From NCBI GenBank assembly GCA_903871855.1, contig CAIQIK010000038.1, positions 1-64,000 of the forward strand: a stretch of DNA of 64,000 bases, given 5' to 3'. The number at the start of each line of letters is the position of its first letter. Positions within the stretch are counted from its first letter, which is position 1. Shown here one piece after another: positions 54,368-63,234 of this stretch. The notes under the pieces were generated by a model. It worked only from the letters and a program-made list of their open reading frames with translations. It made no database searches and was not told the DNA's origin. Source of the stretch: an uncultured Caldisericota bacterium. Its GTDB lineage: Bacteria > Caldisericota > Caldisericia > Cryosericales > Cryosericaceae. The position numbers were made by a program, and so were the translations under genes.

Positions 54368-54889
54368 ATGAGGAAGTTCAACAAGATTGTTGCGGCAGTG
54401 CTGGTGGTGTTGGCACTGAGTATGGTCATCGTACCAACGGCCGTCAGAGCCATAAATGTTCCGGCCGACGTCTATGAGCACCCGAGGTCCAAGGTTCTTT
54501 TCATCATCTTGACTGTCGATTCAAAGGACATCACGGTCGGAGGCTTTCTGAGCCACATCGACGCAGCTCCACAGATCAAGTGTGATCTCGTTTTTGCGCC
54601 GATTGCGCCCATCGTCAAGGCTCTCGGAGGCACTATTAAGTGGAATGCCGATACTGGCGTGGTCACCATCGTCTTGGGCACGAAGACCATCGTCCTCACC
54701 ATTGGTAGCCCAAATGCCCTGGTCAACGGCACGAGCGTCCGCATCAACAGCGACTGTGACGCTGCTCCCTACATCCAGGATCCCGGGATCACGATGTTGC
54801 CGGTTCGGTTCATAGGCGAGCAGCTGGGCGGATACGTTGGGTGGTACCCGATGTTCGGGCGTGTGACAATGATCTTCGTCAGGTCCTAA
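54368..54889 (+). CDS. Copper amine oxidase N-terminal-like (stalk) domain protein, secreted
   Basis: Signal peptide KIVAAVLVVLALSMVIVPTAVRA; FAPIAPIVKALGGTIKWNADTGVVTIVLGTKTIVLTIGSPNALVNGT, TMLPVRFIGEQLGGYVGWYPMFGRVTMI. Confidence 0.82.
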   Translation: MRKFNKIVAAVLVVLALSMVIVPTAVRAINVPADVYEHPRSKVLFIILTVDSKDITVGGFLSHIDAAPQIKCDLVFAPIAPIVKALGGTIKWNADTGVVTIVLGTKTIVLTIGSPNALVNGTSVRINSDCDAAPYIQDPGITMLPVRFIGEQLGGYVGWYPMFGRVTMIFVRS

Positions 54890-54963
54890 GCATCGCTGGC
54901 AGACCCCACAATCAGATTCACAACACGATCACGCGCCGGTCCGAGCGAGGGCTGGCGCTTCTC

Positions 54964-55104
54964 TTTGGGGTCAGCGGGTAAATCGATGTGGGTGGTACAT
55001 CCGTCAGGATGAAAGGATGGATTCCCGCCTGCGCGGGAATGACGGAACTTCGGCCTACAGATGACAAACTTGCCACTTCGGGCTGGAATGAGTGGTTGAC
55101 CCCA
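54964..55104. repeat. Interspersed repeat copy, ~141 bp
   Basis: tttggggtcagcgggtaaat ... ggatggattcccgcctgcgcgggaatgacgg ... gagtggttgacccca. Confidence 0.85.
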
Positions 55105-55136
55105 TATGAGTTGCAGGGGTAGGCGCGGCGCATACA

Positions 55137-57188
55137 ATGAACGCCATGAGAAAACGACTGTTCATGCTGCTCACTCTGCTTCTGCTCGTTGGCCTTGCCG
55201 TGGGAACGAGGTACGGGGATGTTGTGGTGTACACCGCCGACTGGGCGTTTGCGGCCAGCGTCCTCCTTGTTTTCGCCGCCTGGTGCTTCTGGTGGCTGCC
55301 CGACCACCCGCTGGTCTCGCTGTCGACCGACTGGACATCGCTGCTCCTGGTGGTCACCGTTATCGCTCTGACCCTGTTGTCCCCGTACCGCTATGGTGCA
55401 CAGGTCGAGGCAGCCAAGCTGGGCGCGGCTCTCTTGCTGGCTGTCATGGTCCTCAACCTGGTGCAGGAGCGTGGAGACCTGCAATTCTTCCTGAATGGCA
55501 TCCTCTTTACCGGTGTCGGCATGGCAGCCTTTTCCTTTGCTTGCTACATGGCGGCGATGTCACCCCTGTTTACCTTCACGCCGCTGTGGGCGCTCAACCA
55601 GCAGTACCACTTCGTCGTGAACGGCCAGCTGTGGGGCCTGTGGCAGTACCACAACTCCTTTGCCGGGTTCCTCGTCCTGTGCATCCTGCTGAGTGTCGGC
55701 ATGGCCACGGGGGACAAGCGCCGCGACCGGCGTTTTCTGTACGACGTCTGCACCGGTTTCCTGCTCATGGTGTTGTACCTCACGACATCACGCGGGGCGT
55801 TCCTCACAGGCATCATCGGCCTCATCGCGCTCATCCTGCTGACTCCACGGGGTTGGAGGAAACGCGTCGTCCTGCGCATGCTGATTGTCGGTACTGCCGC
55901 AGCAGGCTTCACCCTGCTCAACCGCGTGACCTGGGCGACGGAGGCCCTCAATGCAGAGAAGGGAGCGGCACTCGGCGCTTTTGTCACGGGTGCCGGTGAC
56001 CAATCCAACGACACGCGTGTTCACCTGATCGTGCTGGCGCTCCGTCTGTTCAGGGAGCATCCACTCGCGGGCACCGGTCTGGGGACGTTTGGACACGTCT
56101 GGACCGCGTTCGAGTGGGTGCCGGACGTGTCTCGCCGCATCGACCCCCACTCCGTCTTCTTCCGTTTCCTGGCCGAGACCGGCCTGCTGGGCACCATTCC
56201 CCTCTTCGCCTGGATCGCGCGGCGCGGCCTGCGCGGCCTCGACCGCGTGTTCGGCTCGCGCGAGGACATGGCGGTCACCGGCCTGTGGGCAGGTACCCTC
56301 GCGTACTTCCTCCACATGTGCATGGACGTCGACTACGTCTATGCGGTGGCGCCCGCCGTTCTCTTCGTCTGCCTGGCCCTGCTGTCGACCCGCACGGTGA
56401 CGTATGATCTGCTCAGCCGCGACGACCGCCGGCAGCTCATCCACCGCAGGCGCATCCCCTCTCTGATCGCGGGAGGGCTCGCGCTCCTGCTTGCGCTGGC
56501 GCCCATCCAGCGCGGGGTGGCATCGCTGTACGCACTGCGCCTGGGGGGATTAGAGACAGCCACGAAGGTTGAGCGTCTGACGGAAGCCACGGTCCTTGAC
56601 CCCTCCAACGACATGTACTGGAACCTGTTGGGGAGCACGTACGCCCATGCACTTGCGGGTGGTGTGGCGGGACCGGCGACCGACGCAGCACGCTTTGCGT
56701 TCGTCGAAGCCCAGAGGCTGACGCCCGAGGACTATCGGCCGTGGTGGAGCCAAGGCATGATGGAACTCAACTTGAAGAGCTCTCAGGCCCTGATCTGCCT
56801 GAAGGAGGCCGAGCGGCTGTATCCGACGCTGGCCGCCATCAAGGGATGGCTGGCGCTTGCCATGGTGTACGTGGGGGGTGACGTGACGGGCGCAGAGGCC
56901 AAGGCGGCCGAAGGGCTAGCCATCACGAAGGGAGAGCCGTATGCCGTCACGGCGCAGGCCTTCTGTGCACTCGCACGCGGAGAGACCGCGCATGCAAAGG
57001 AGCTGCTGACCAGCGTCGTCAAGCAAGGCTTCACCAACACCTTCGCCTACTACGGTCTGTCCCTGTGCTATCGTGCCGCGGGCGATACCGCGATGGAGCG
57101 CTCAGAGCTGGTTTACTCCAGCCGGATCAATCCTAACCTGGTAGAAGCCATGGCCCACCTGCGTTCTTTGGGGTCAGCTAGTAAATAG
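55137..57188 (+). CDS. O-antigen ligase family membrane protein with C-terminal TPR region
   Basis: Multiple TMs, TSRGAFLTGIIGLIALILL, LAGTGLGTFGHVWTAFEWVPDVSRRIDPHSVFFRFLAETGLLG, TPR-like C-terminus; stop codon lies inside the repeat end. Confidence 0.82.
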   Translation: MNAMRKRLFMLLTLLLLVGLAVGTRYGDVVVYTADWAFAASVLLVFAAWCFWWLPDHPLVSLSTDWTSLLLVVTVIALTLLSPYRYGAQVEAAKLGAALLLAVMVLNLVQERGDLQFFLNGILFTGVGMAAFSFACYMAAMSPLFTFTPLWALNQQYHFVVNGQLWGLWQYHNSFAGFLVLCILLSVGMATGDKRRDRRFLYDVCTGFLLMVLYLTTSRGAFLTGIIGLIALILLTPRGWRKRVVLRMLIVGTAAAGFTLLNRVTWATEALNAEKGAALGAFVTGAGDQSNDTRVHLIVLALRLFREHPLAGTGLGTFGHVWTAFEWVPDVSRRIDPHSVFFRFLAETGLLGTIPLFAWIARRGLRGLDRVFGSREDMAVTGLWAGTLAYFLHMCMDVDYVYAVAPAVLFVCLALLSTRTVTYDLLSRDDRRQLIHRRRIPSLIAGGLALLLALAPIQRGVASLYALRLGGLETATKVERLTEATVLDPSNDMYWNLLGSTYAHALAGGVAGPATDAARFAFVEAQRLTPEDYRPWWSQGMMELNLKSSQALICLKEAERLYPTLAAIKGWLALAMVYVGGDVTGAEAKAAEGLAITKGEPYAVTAQAFCALARGETAHAKELLTSVVKQGFTNTFAYYGLSLCYRAAGDTAMERSELVYSSRINPNLVEAMAHLRSLGSASK

Positions 57189-57310
57189 ACCACGCAGTAG
57201 TACATAGACACGGACGAAGGATGGATTCCCGCCTTCGCGGGAATGACAGAACTTCGGCGTAAGGACGGCGAACCTACTATTTTAGGCTGGAATTGCCAGC
57301 TGACCCCAAA
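57167..57310. repeat. Interspersed repeat copy, 144 bp with near-perfect terminal inverted repeats
   Basis: TTTGGGGTCAGCTAGTAAAT ... GGATTCCCGCCTTCGCGGGAATGACAG ... AATTGCCAGCTGACCCCAAA. Confidence 0.92.
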
Positions 57311-57945
57311 GCGGCGTCGAGGTCTAGGACGAACTGACGGAACGACGACGCGAAGAACGTTTTCACGTCGTCCCACCGGAGTGGCTGGCCCAGGTACTGC
57401 GGGTCAGGCTCCCCGTCCGCGTCATCGAACCAGGTGAGGCCCTTCCCGACTGCGACCGGCTCAATCAGCCCTGCACCGTACCGCTGGACGACCCGCGCCG
57501 CCACGGTGCGAAAAGGCATCTGCTGGAGGATGACGTACAGATCGACGAAATCTCGCCGGGCCGACTGTTGAGCAATAGCGACGAGCTTCATCGCGGCGAC
57601 ATCGAGAATACTTGCCACTGTCAGCCCCTCATACGGCTGGGGTAAGTCGACAAATGGATAGGGATACTGGAAGAAGGAGATCTTCACTTCCTCGATCACG
57701 ACTGAGAGGGTCTCTGGAGCGAGCTGCATGACCTCGGGGTTCAGATGCGCTTTGCGCAGCTCGCCCATCAGCAAGTCGGGAAGAACGTCCTCCTCTGAGA
57801 AGAAGTCAAGGTCAAACGACAGCCTGTGGCCAAGGAGCAACGCGAGAGAGGTCCCTCCCGCCAGGATGAAGTGGTGCCGCGCTACCGTGGGAGCAAGGCG
57901 AGGAATCAGCGCCAGGGCCCCTGGTGCCATCGCCTCAGGATGCAC
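57277..57945 (-). CDS. Nucleotidyltransferase AbiEii/AbiGii toxin family protein
   Basis: RHHFILAGGTSLALLLGHRLSFDLDFFSEED, DVAAMKLVAIAQQSARRDFVDLYVIL. Confidence 0.88.
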   Translation of the reverse strand: MHPEAMAPGALALIPRLAPTVARHHFILAGGTSLALLLGHRLSFDLDFFSEEDVLPDLLMGELRKAHLNPEVMQLAPETLSVVIEEVKISFFQYPYPFVDLPQPYEGLTVASILDVAAMKLVAIAQQSARRDFVDLYVILQQMPFRTVAARVVQRYGAGLIEPVAVGKGLTWFDDADGEPDPQYLGQPLRWDDVKTFFASSFRQFVLDLDAALGSAGNSSLK

Positions 57946-58321
57946 GGCTCACCTCAAACCAGGCGGACCAGAAGCGCCGTGAACGCGCCGACAGCCCTTT
58001 GTTTGATGCGAGAACTTGCAGGATGGTATTAGTCGGGTATTGACGCTGCAGCCACCAGACGGCGTGCAAACTTCCGGTTTCGAGGATCCGACTGATCACA
58101 TATGCTGCGTGCCGGTGCAGGTCGACGGCAGTGGGATCAGTGTCCCAGAAGTAGCGATAGAACGGAGGTGGGATACACCCCTCCTTCCTGAGAGCGGCAA
58201 CCTTGGCGGCAACATCAGCGCGCGCCATGGGTCCCAGGTATGTCTGAACCGTCCGAGTTCCACTGCGGCGAACCAGGTATGCGTACTGTCGATTGCCCAT
58301 CGTGCGGATCAGGATACTCAT
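57935..58321 (-). CDS. Uncharacterised partner protein of the AbiEii-like gene (putative antitoxin position)
   Basis: Overlapping upstream ORF in an operon with the AbiEii-like gene; NRQYAYLVRRSGTRTVQTYLGP. Confidence 0.55.
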   Translation of the reverse strand: MSILIRTMGNRQYAYLVRRSGTRTVQTYLGPMARADVAAKVAALRKEGCIPPPFYRYFWDTDPTAVDLHRHAAYVISRILETGSLHAVWWLQRQYPTNTILQVLASNKGLSARSRRFWSAWFEVSRAS

Positions 58322-58419
58322 GTCGGTGCTCCTTGGCAGATGGCGCCATGTTCACTCCATTTCCAGTTTACACTACATTTGTGTGTAAGCAACACGCCGA
58401 TTCCCGACCGACTTGATGT

Positions 58420-58452
58420 ACCGCTCGGAGCTAATTACCAGCTGACCCCAAA
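58420..58452. repeat. Single end of the interspersed repeat
   Basis: gctaattaccagctgaccccaaa. Confidence 0.8.
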
Positions 58453-58460
58453 GAGCTTGG

Positions 58461-60092
58461 TTACGGCACAAGTGAAGGGATGCGGTGCCTGATGCGGCCG
58501 AGGAGGATGCGCCAGCCGTCGATGCGCAGAAGCATGCTGGCAAGCATGTAACCGACGGCGGCCGCCCCGCACACCAACACTAGCCGAAGGGCAAGACCGA
58601 TGAAGCCGTTAGCCCCGTTGATCCATGTCGTGCAGGCGAGGGCGATACCGATGACCGGAATCACTGCCACCAGCGTCCTGGCGATCTCTGAGGCGAGTGG
58701 ATAGTGTGGTGTCGTGCGCACCTCGCTGCGGAAGAACTTGCGGACGAGCAGGATGTCCATGATCGTGCCGACGGTGACTGCAGCAGTCGTCGAAAGAGCG
58801 ATGCCCGCAGCCCCGAACCACATGCCAAACAGCCAGTCGGTGACTGCGTTGATCACGATCATCGCGACGCCGACGACCAGCGGCGTCCGCGTGTCCTTAA
58901 ACGAGTAGAACACGCGGTGAAAAACAGGAAACAGCGCCTGCCCCAGCAAACCCAGGCAGTACATCTGGACACACGCCGCCGTAAGCTGTGTCGCTCCTGT
59001 CGTGAAGGCTCCGCGCTGGAACAGGAGGCGCACGATGGGCTGGGCCAGCACGACCAGCCCGGCGATGCAGGGGACCATGATGTAGATCATGAGCGCTACC
59101 GTCTTCCTGATACGGTCCTCAAAAGTCGCAAGCAACGTCCCGTCGACCGCCATGGATGAGAACCACGGGAATACGGCCGTGACGATCGGCGTGGCCGCCA
59201 GCGCCAGGGGCAGGTTCCACAGCCGGTTGGAGTAGTCGAGGGCCGAGACGCTCCCCTGCGCAAGGTGCGACGCGAACCAGCGGTCGACGATCGTATTCAA
59301 GGACCCGCCTCCGCCGGAGATGATCAGCGGGACGAGCAGGGCGGCAAAGGCCCCGATGGTGCGCCATTCCACGCGGCGCAGGTCTAGGTGGCGAAAGAAA
59401 TCCCTGCGGTTTCGCAGGAACCAGAAGATCGGCGCGAAGCCGATGACCGACATGACGGTCAGGCCCAGCGCGTAGCTCTGGATGCCCAGCGGCGACGAGA
59501 AGAGGAGTAGGCATCCAACCAGCAGCACATTGCCGGCGACGTTGGACAGCAGGGGAACGAGAAACTGACCCTCGGCCTGCGACAGGCCGGTCACCAGGCC
59601 GGTCATCACGTTGAAGAACCCCATCGGCACCAGCAGGCGCGTCACCTTGACCGCCAGGTCGTAGCGGGCACCCGTGAAACTCGGCGCAAACAGATGGACC
59701 AGCTGAGGAGCGAAGATCAGGACGAACGCCGACACGACCAGGAACGCCATGCCCCAGACAACGGCCACCTGGTTGACCAGCTCGCGCGCATGCGCCGCGT
59801 CCTCCTTGCGGTGGGCGATGTACCACGGCACGATGAGCGTGCTGAGTCCTATCGAGATGATCCCGAGCAGGACACTGGGGACCATCATCCCGATGAGGAA
59901 GGCGTCCGTGACACCGGTCGCCCCCCAGTTGTGGGCCACAATGGCATCGCGTGCAAAGCCGATGAACTTGCTGAGCAGGGTGACAATGCTCAGGAAGACT
60001 GCCGCCTGTGCCACCGACTGCTTGCGCAGCAGCCGACCGCCACGCGACACCACACCCCCTGCTGCCCGCTGCCCACTATCCTCTGCCATCAT
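58461..60092 (-). CDS. MurJ-like flippase (second copy)
   Basis: RLLRKQSVAQAAVFLSIVTLLSKFIGFARDAIVAHNWGATGVTDAFLIGMMVPS; closely parallels the 24777 gene. Confidence 0.92.
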   Translation of the reverse strand: MMAEDSGQRAAGGVVSRGGRLLRKQSVAQAAVFLSIVTLLSKFIGFARDAIVAHNWGATGVTDAFLIGMMVPSVLLGIISIGLSTLIVPWYIAHRKEDAAHARELVNQVAVVWGMAFLVVSAFVLIFAPQLVHLFAPSFTGARYDLAVKVTRLLVPMGFFNVMTGLVTGLSQAEGQFLVPLLSNVAGNVLLVGCLLLFSSPLGIQSYALGLTVMSVIGFAPIFWFLRNRRDFFRHLDLRRVEWRTIGAFAALLVPLIISGGGGSLNTIVDRWFASHLAQGSVSALDYSNRLWNLPLALAATPIVTAVFPWFSSMAVDGTLLATFEDRIRKTVALMIYIMVPCIAGLVVLAQPIVRLLFQRGAFTTGATQLTAACVQMYCLGLLGQALFPVFHRVFYSFKDTRTPLVVGVAMIVINAVTDWLFGMWFGAAGIALSTTAAVTVGTIMDILLVRKFFRSEVRTTPHYPLASEIARTLVAVIPVIGIALACTTWINGANGFIGLALRLVLVCGAAAVGYMLASMLLRIDGWRILLGRIRHRIPSLVP

Positions 60093-60165
60093 CTCGCCTC
60101 CACGTGAGAAACCCTAGCACCATAGCACAGGCAACGGGGAGTGCAACCACCAAACCGTGGACGCC

Positions 60166-60340
60166 TTTGGGGTCAGCTGGCAAATAGACTGCAGTAGTAA
60201 GTTCACCGTCCTTCCAGCAGAATTCTGTCATTCCCGCGCAGGCGGGAATCCACTCTTGTACTTCGGCTATAGGCTTTGGGCTGCTCTCCGTCTCGGATAC
60301 TGAACTTACCATTCGGTGCCCATTTACCAGCTGGCCCCAA
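60166..60340. repeat. Interspersed repeat copy, ~175 bp
   Basis: tttggggtcagctggcaaatagac ... gtcattcccgcgcaggcgggaatccactc ... catttaccagctggccccaa. Confidence 0.9.
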
Positions 60341-61570
60341 TCATAGCATTGTCCAAGGAACCGCAACGATACGGCGCGTAAGGTTCTTGATGGAAAACCC
60401 TCCATAGACGACGATGCCGCTGATACAGGATGGATCATTGTCCAGCAACCATTGAATATGGGTAGCGTCGTTCATGGTCACGTCATCGCTCATCTTGGCT
60501 TCAACGGCAACGCTCTTGCCGCCACGTTCCAGAACGAAGTCCACTTCGTGCAGCTTACTTGTTCGACGAGTGCGCACGAAGTGCATACCCATGTCCCAGA
60601 GATCGCACAGCGTCTGCAGTGTCATAAAGACCATATCCTCGAAGAGATGCCCACAGAATATATCATCAAGTGCTGCGGGGGTCTTGAGTCCAAGGAGCGA
60701 ACAGATGAGCCCTGTGTCACATGGATACGGCTTCCATTGCCGCCGGACCGAGGTCGTGCTCGTCAGGGGTGCCGGAGGAAGAAGGGAGAGAAGGTATGCT
60801 TTCTGGATCGCATCAATGTACCTCGAGACCGTCCTCTCGTTGACATTCGTGTCGTCGGCAATCTTCCTGTACTCCATGAGCGATCCCGTCGTCATGGCAA
60901 CGCGACGCATGACCGCACGATAATCGAAGAGAGAGGTCGTCGGTGAGATGTCCGGCAGGTCGCGTTCAAGATAAGTCGTCACGTAGCTTTGCCAGAAGAC
61001 CGCCGCCTGTTCGGGTTCCGCATCCCTGATGCCTGGTAGGAACCCTCTGAACAGAATGGGGCGAAGGCCCAGCACTGGCACTGGCGATGGCGCTGAACCA
61101 CCCGCCGGAAGTTGCGTGTCAAACATGTTCAGAAGCCAGAGGGGTTCCGGCTGCTGAAGCCACTCGGTCCAGAGGGGCTGACGCAGAACATGGTAGGCGG
61201 CACGCCCCGCCAAGGAATCCTGGATTCGCCTCAGGAGCAGGAAATTGGCGGATCCGCTCAGCACGAACCGACGTGTCTTGTCCTTGCGAAGGGCTTCCTT
61301 GGCAGCCAGAAACAGGTCTGGTTCCCGATGAGCTTCGTCAATGATCAACCTGTCTGCCCTGTCCACAAATACTGCTGGGTTCCTGTGTGCTCTCTCGCGG
61401 GAATCCGGATCATCGAGACTCGTGTAGGAGTAGCCGCTGAACATCGGTTCATTGGCAAGGAGTGTGCTCTTCCCTGTCTGCCGCGCTCCGGTGAGTACGG
61501 TGATAGGGAGTATGGTCTCTGAAAGCTGCAATCGATGCATTAGCCAACGTTCTCTGTACATTGCCGTCAC
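60341..61570 (-). CDS. ATP-binding protein, AAA/DUF4143 family
   Basis: ITVLTGARQTGKSTLLANEP Walker A, ADRLIIDEAHREPDLFLAAKEALR, FVLSGSANFLLLRRIQDSLAGRAA, GKSVAVEAKMSDDV. Confidence 0.88.
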   Translation of the reverse strand: MTAMYRERWLMHRLQLSETILPITVLTGARQTGKSTLLANEPMFSGYSYTSLDDPDSRERAHRNPAVFVDRADRLIIDEAHREPDLFLAAKEALRKDKTRRFVLSGSANFLLLRRIQDSLAGRAAYHVLRQPLWTEWLQQPEPLWLLNMFDTQLPAGGSAPSPVPVLGLRPILFRGFLPGIRDAEPEQAAVFWQSYVTTYLERDLPDISPTTSLFDYRAVMRRVAMTTGSLMEYRKIADDTNVNERTVSRYIDAIQKAYLLSLLPPAPLTSTTSVRRQWKPYPCDTGLICSLLGLKTPAALDDIFCGHLFEDMVFMTLQTLCDLWDMGMHFVRTRRTSKLHEVDFVLERGGKSVAVEAKMSDDVTMNDATHIQWLLDNDPSCISGIVVYGGFSIKNLTRRIVAVPWTML

Positions 61571-61571
61571 C

Positions 61572-61608
61572 TCATGTCAATATTGTCGTCATGTCATGTC
61601 TGCATTGT
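61572..61608. repeat. Imperfect direct repeat upstream of the AAA/DUF4143 gene
   Basis: tcatgtcaatattgt (61572) and tcatgtctgcattgt (61594), period 22. Confidence 0.5.
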
Positions 61609-61656
61609 ACATGGACCCGTAGACAATACAATATAGGCCAGCATCGCGGCAACTCT

Positions 61657-61878
61657 TTGGGGTCAGCTGGTAAAGAGACCCCCGAGCATGTTTGTCCAAT
61701 ACGAGGGGCGTAGTTCGGAAATGGTAAGTTCGCCGTCGTTCCGCCAACGGAGACCTCTGCGCTGTGGGTGCTCTCCTAGGAAACGATAGTCTGAGACATC
61801 TCCCGAGATGCCCCGCGACAGCAAGCCCAGGGCCAGACGAACTTACCACTTTGGCCGCTAATTACCAGCTGACCCCAA
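61657..61878. repeat. Interspersed repeat copy, ~222 bp
   Basis: tttggggtcagctggtaaagagac ... cccccgagcatgtttgtccaatacgaggggcg ... ttcggaaatggtaagttcgccg ... gaacttaccac ... taattaccagctgaccccaa. Confidence 0.9.
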
Positions 61879-63111
61879 TAGCTCAAAGGTCTGCAGTGGT
61901 CGGTATTCCACCTGAACAGAACCAACGGTTCCAGCCCGTGTGACGCCGCGTGTCAGAACGACAGCCCGGGGCGGCTTGTACTGCTCGAGAAACGAGGTAA
62001 ACCCGTGTCCAGGAGCCGGGTCGCCGCTCCACTTGACCTCCACCGGCAGCAAGTCACCGTCAGCAACAACGAAGTCGACCTCGGCTCCAGACGTCTTGCG
62101 CCAGTAGTGCAGTCGCTCGCCCTGTCGGAGGGTACGACTCAGCGCGAGGAACGCATAGTTCTCGGCAATGGCGCCGGCATCGCCTCGTCGTTCGATGGGC
62201 AGGAAGCTGCCACGAGCCCAATTGAGCAGCCCGGTGTCACCGAAGTACAGCTTCGGCGTCCGCTTGACCTCGGACCGAACGTTGCGCGCCAGCGGCGGCA
62301 CCAGGTGCACCAGGTACAGCTGTTGCAGGATCTGGAGGTAGCGCCCCAGCGTCTTGTCCGAGACACCGATGTCCGACGCAATCTCACGGACGTTCACCAT
62401 CGAGCCGGCACTCGCTGACACGGCATGAATGAACCGTTCGAACGCAGCATCATCGCCAATCCTTGTCAGCGCGTCGACGTCGCGCCGTGCGTAGACACGG
62501 ATGAGGTCGCCAAGGTACTGCATCTTCATCTCGGCCGTTTCCAGCAGCGCCACGCGGGGGTACCCACCGTACTGGAGATACTCGCTGAACAGACGGTCGA
62601 CCTGTGGCAGCACGTCTTCCTGCGCTGTCTTCACGCCCGCCAGCGACCCATAACCCCTGAAGTCAAGATACTCCCGAAAGGACAGGACCGACAGCTCAAA
62701 CATCACGATGCGCCCGACCAGCTCGTCACTGAACCCGCGGACAATCGCCAGCGATGACGACCCCGAGACAACCAATTTGAGGCGTGGGTGATAGTCGACG
62801 CACAGCTTAATGAACCGCGGGAAGTCCGGCAGATGCTGGATCTCGTCGATGAAGACCGTCCCTCCGCCCGTAACCTGTTCCAGCGCGTCAGGCCCAGCCA
62901 GGGCGATGTCGCGATCCTCGGGAACCTCCATGTCAAGAACATGCGCCGGGCCCGACAACTGCCGTCCCAGCAGGTACATCAGGGAGGTCTTGCCTGTCCG
63001 GCGGCCACCGCTGATTACGATCGCTTCGTGCTCCTTAAGCCATGGCGTGATGCGAGGCGCTATGTCGCGCGAACGCAGCTGTAGTTCACCAAGCTCATCG
63101 AGAGATTTCAT
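61858..63111 (-). CDS. ATP-binding protein, AAA/DUF4143 family (second, divergent)
   Basis: EAIVISGGRRTGKTSLMYLLGRQL, GGTVFIDEIQHLPDFPRFIKL, LKLVVSGSSSLAIVRGFSDELVGRI, EVDFVVADGDLLPVEVKWSGDP. Confidence 0.9.
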   Translation of the reverse strand: MKSLDELGELQLRSRDIAPRITPWLKEHEAIVISGGRRTGKTSLMYLLGRQLSGPAHVLDMEVPEDRDIALAGPDALEQVTGGGTVFIDEIQHLPDFPRFIKLCVDYHPRLKLVVSGSSSLAIVRGFSDELVGRIVMFELSVLSFREYLDFRGYGSLAGVKTAQEDVLPQVDRLFSEYLQYGGYPRVALLETAEMKMQYLGDLIRVYARRDVDALTRIGDDAAFERFIHAVSASAGSMVNVREIASDIGVSDKTLGRYLQILQQLYLVHLVPPLARNVRSEVKRTPKLYFGDTGLLNWARGSFLPIERRGDAGAIAENYAFLALSRTLRQGERLHYWRKTSGAEVDFVVADGDLLPVEVKWSGDPAPGHGFTSFLEQYKPPRAVVLTRGVTRAGTVGSVQVEYRPLQTFELLGSAGN

Positions 63112-63130
63112 ACTCTTATCGTATCCATCC

Positions 63131-63189
63131 TCCGCAACAAGTCAATATTTGCGGAGTCGTTGTCCGCAATGAGTCAATATTTGCGGAGT
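63131..63189. repeat. Two 27-bp direct repeats, each an interrupted palindrome, period 32
   Basis: tccgcaacaagtcaatatttgcggagt (63131) and tccgcaatgagtcaatatttgcggagt (63163). Confidence 0.9.
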
Positions 63190-63234
63190 AGCCTTGTGCC
63201 AAATATGACTCGCGTCGCCATCCACCGCCTGATC

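Noticed and set aside
63131-63189. CRISPR-like tandem repeats
   Set aside because: Only two units with a 5-bp gap and palindromic structure, no cas genes; better explained as an operator.
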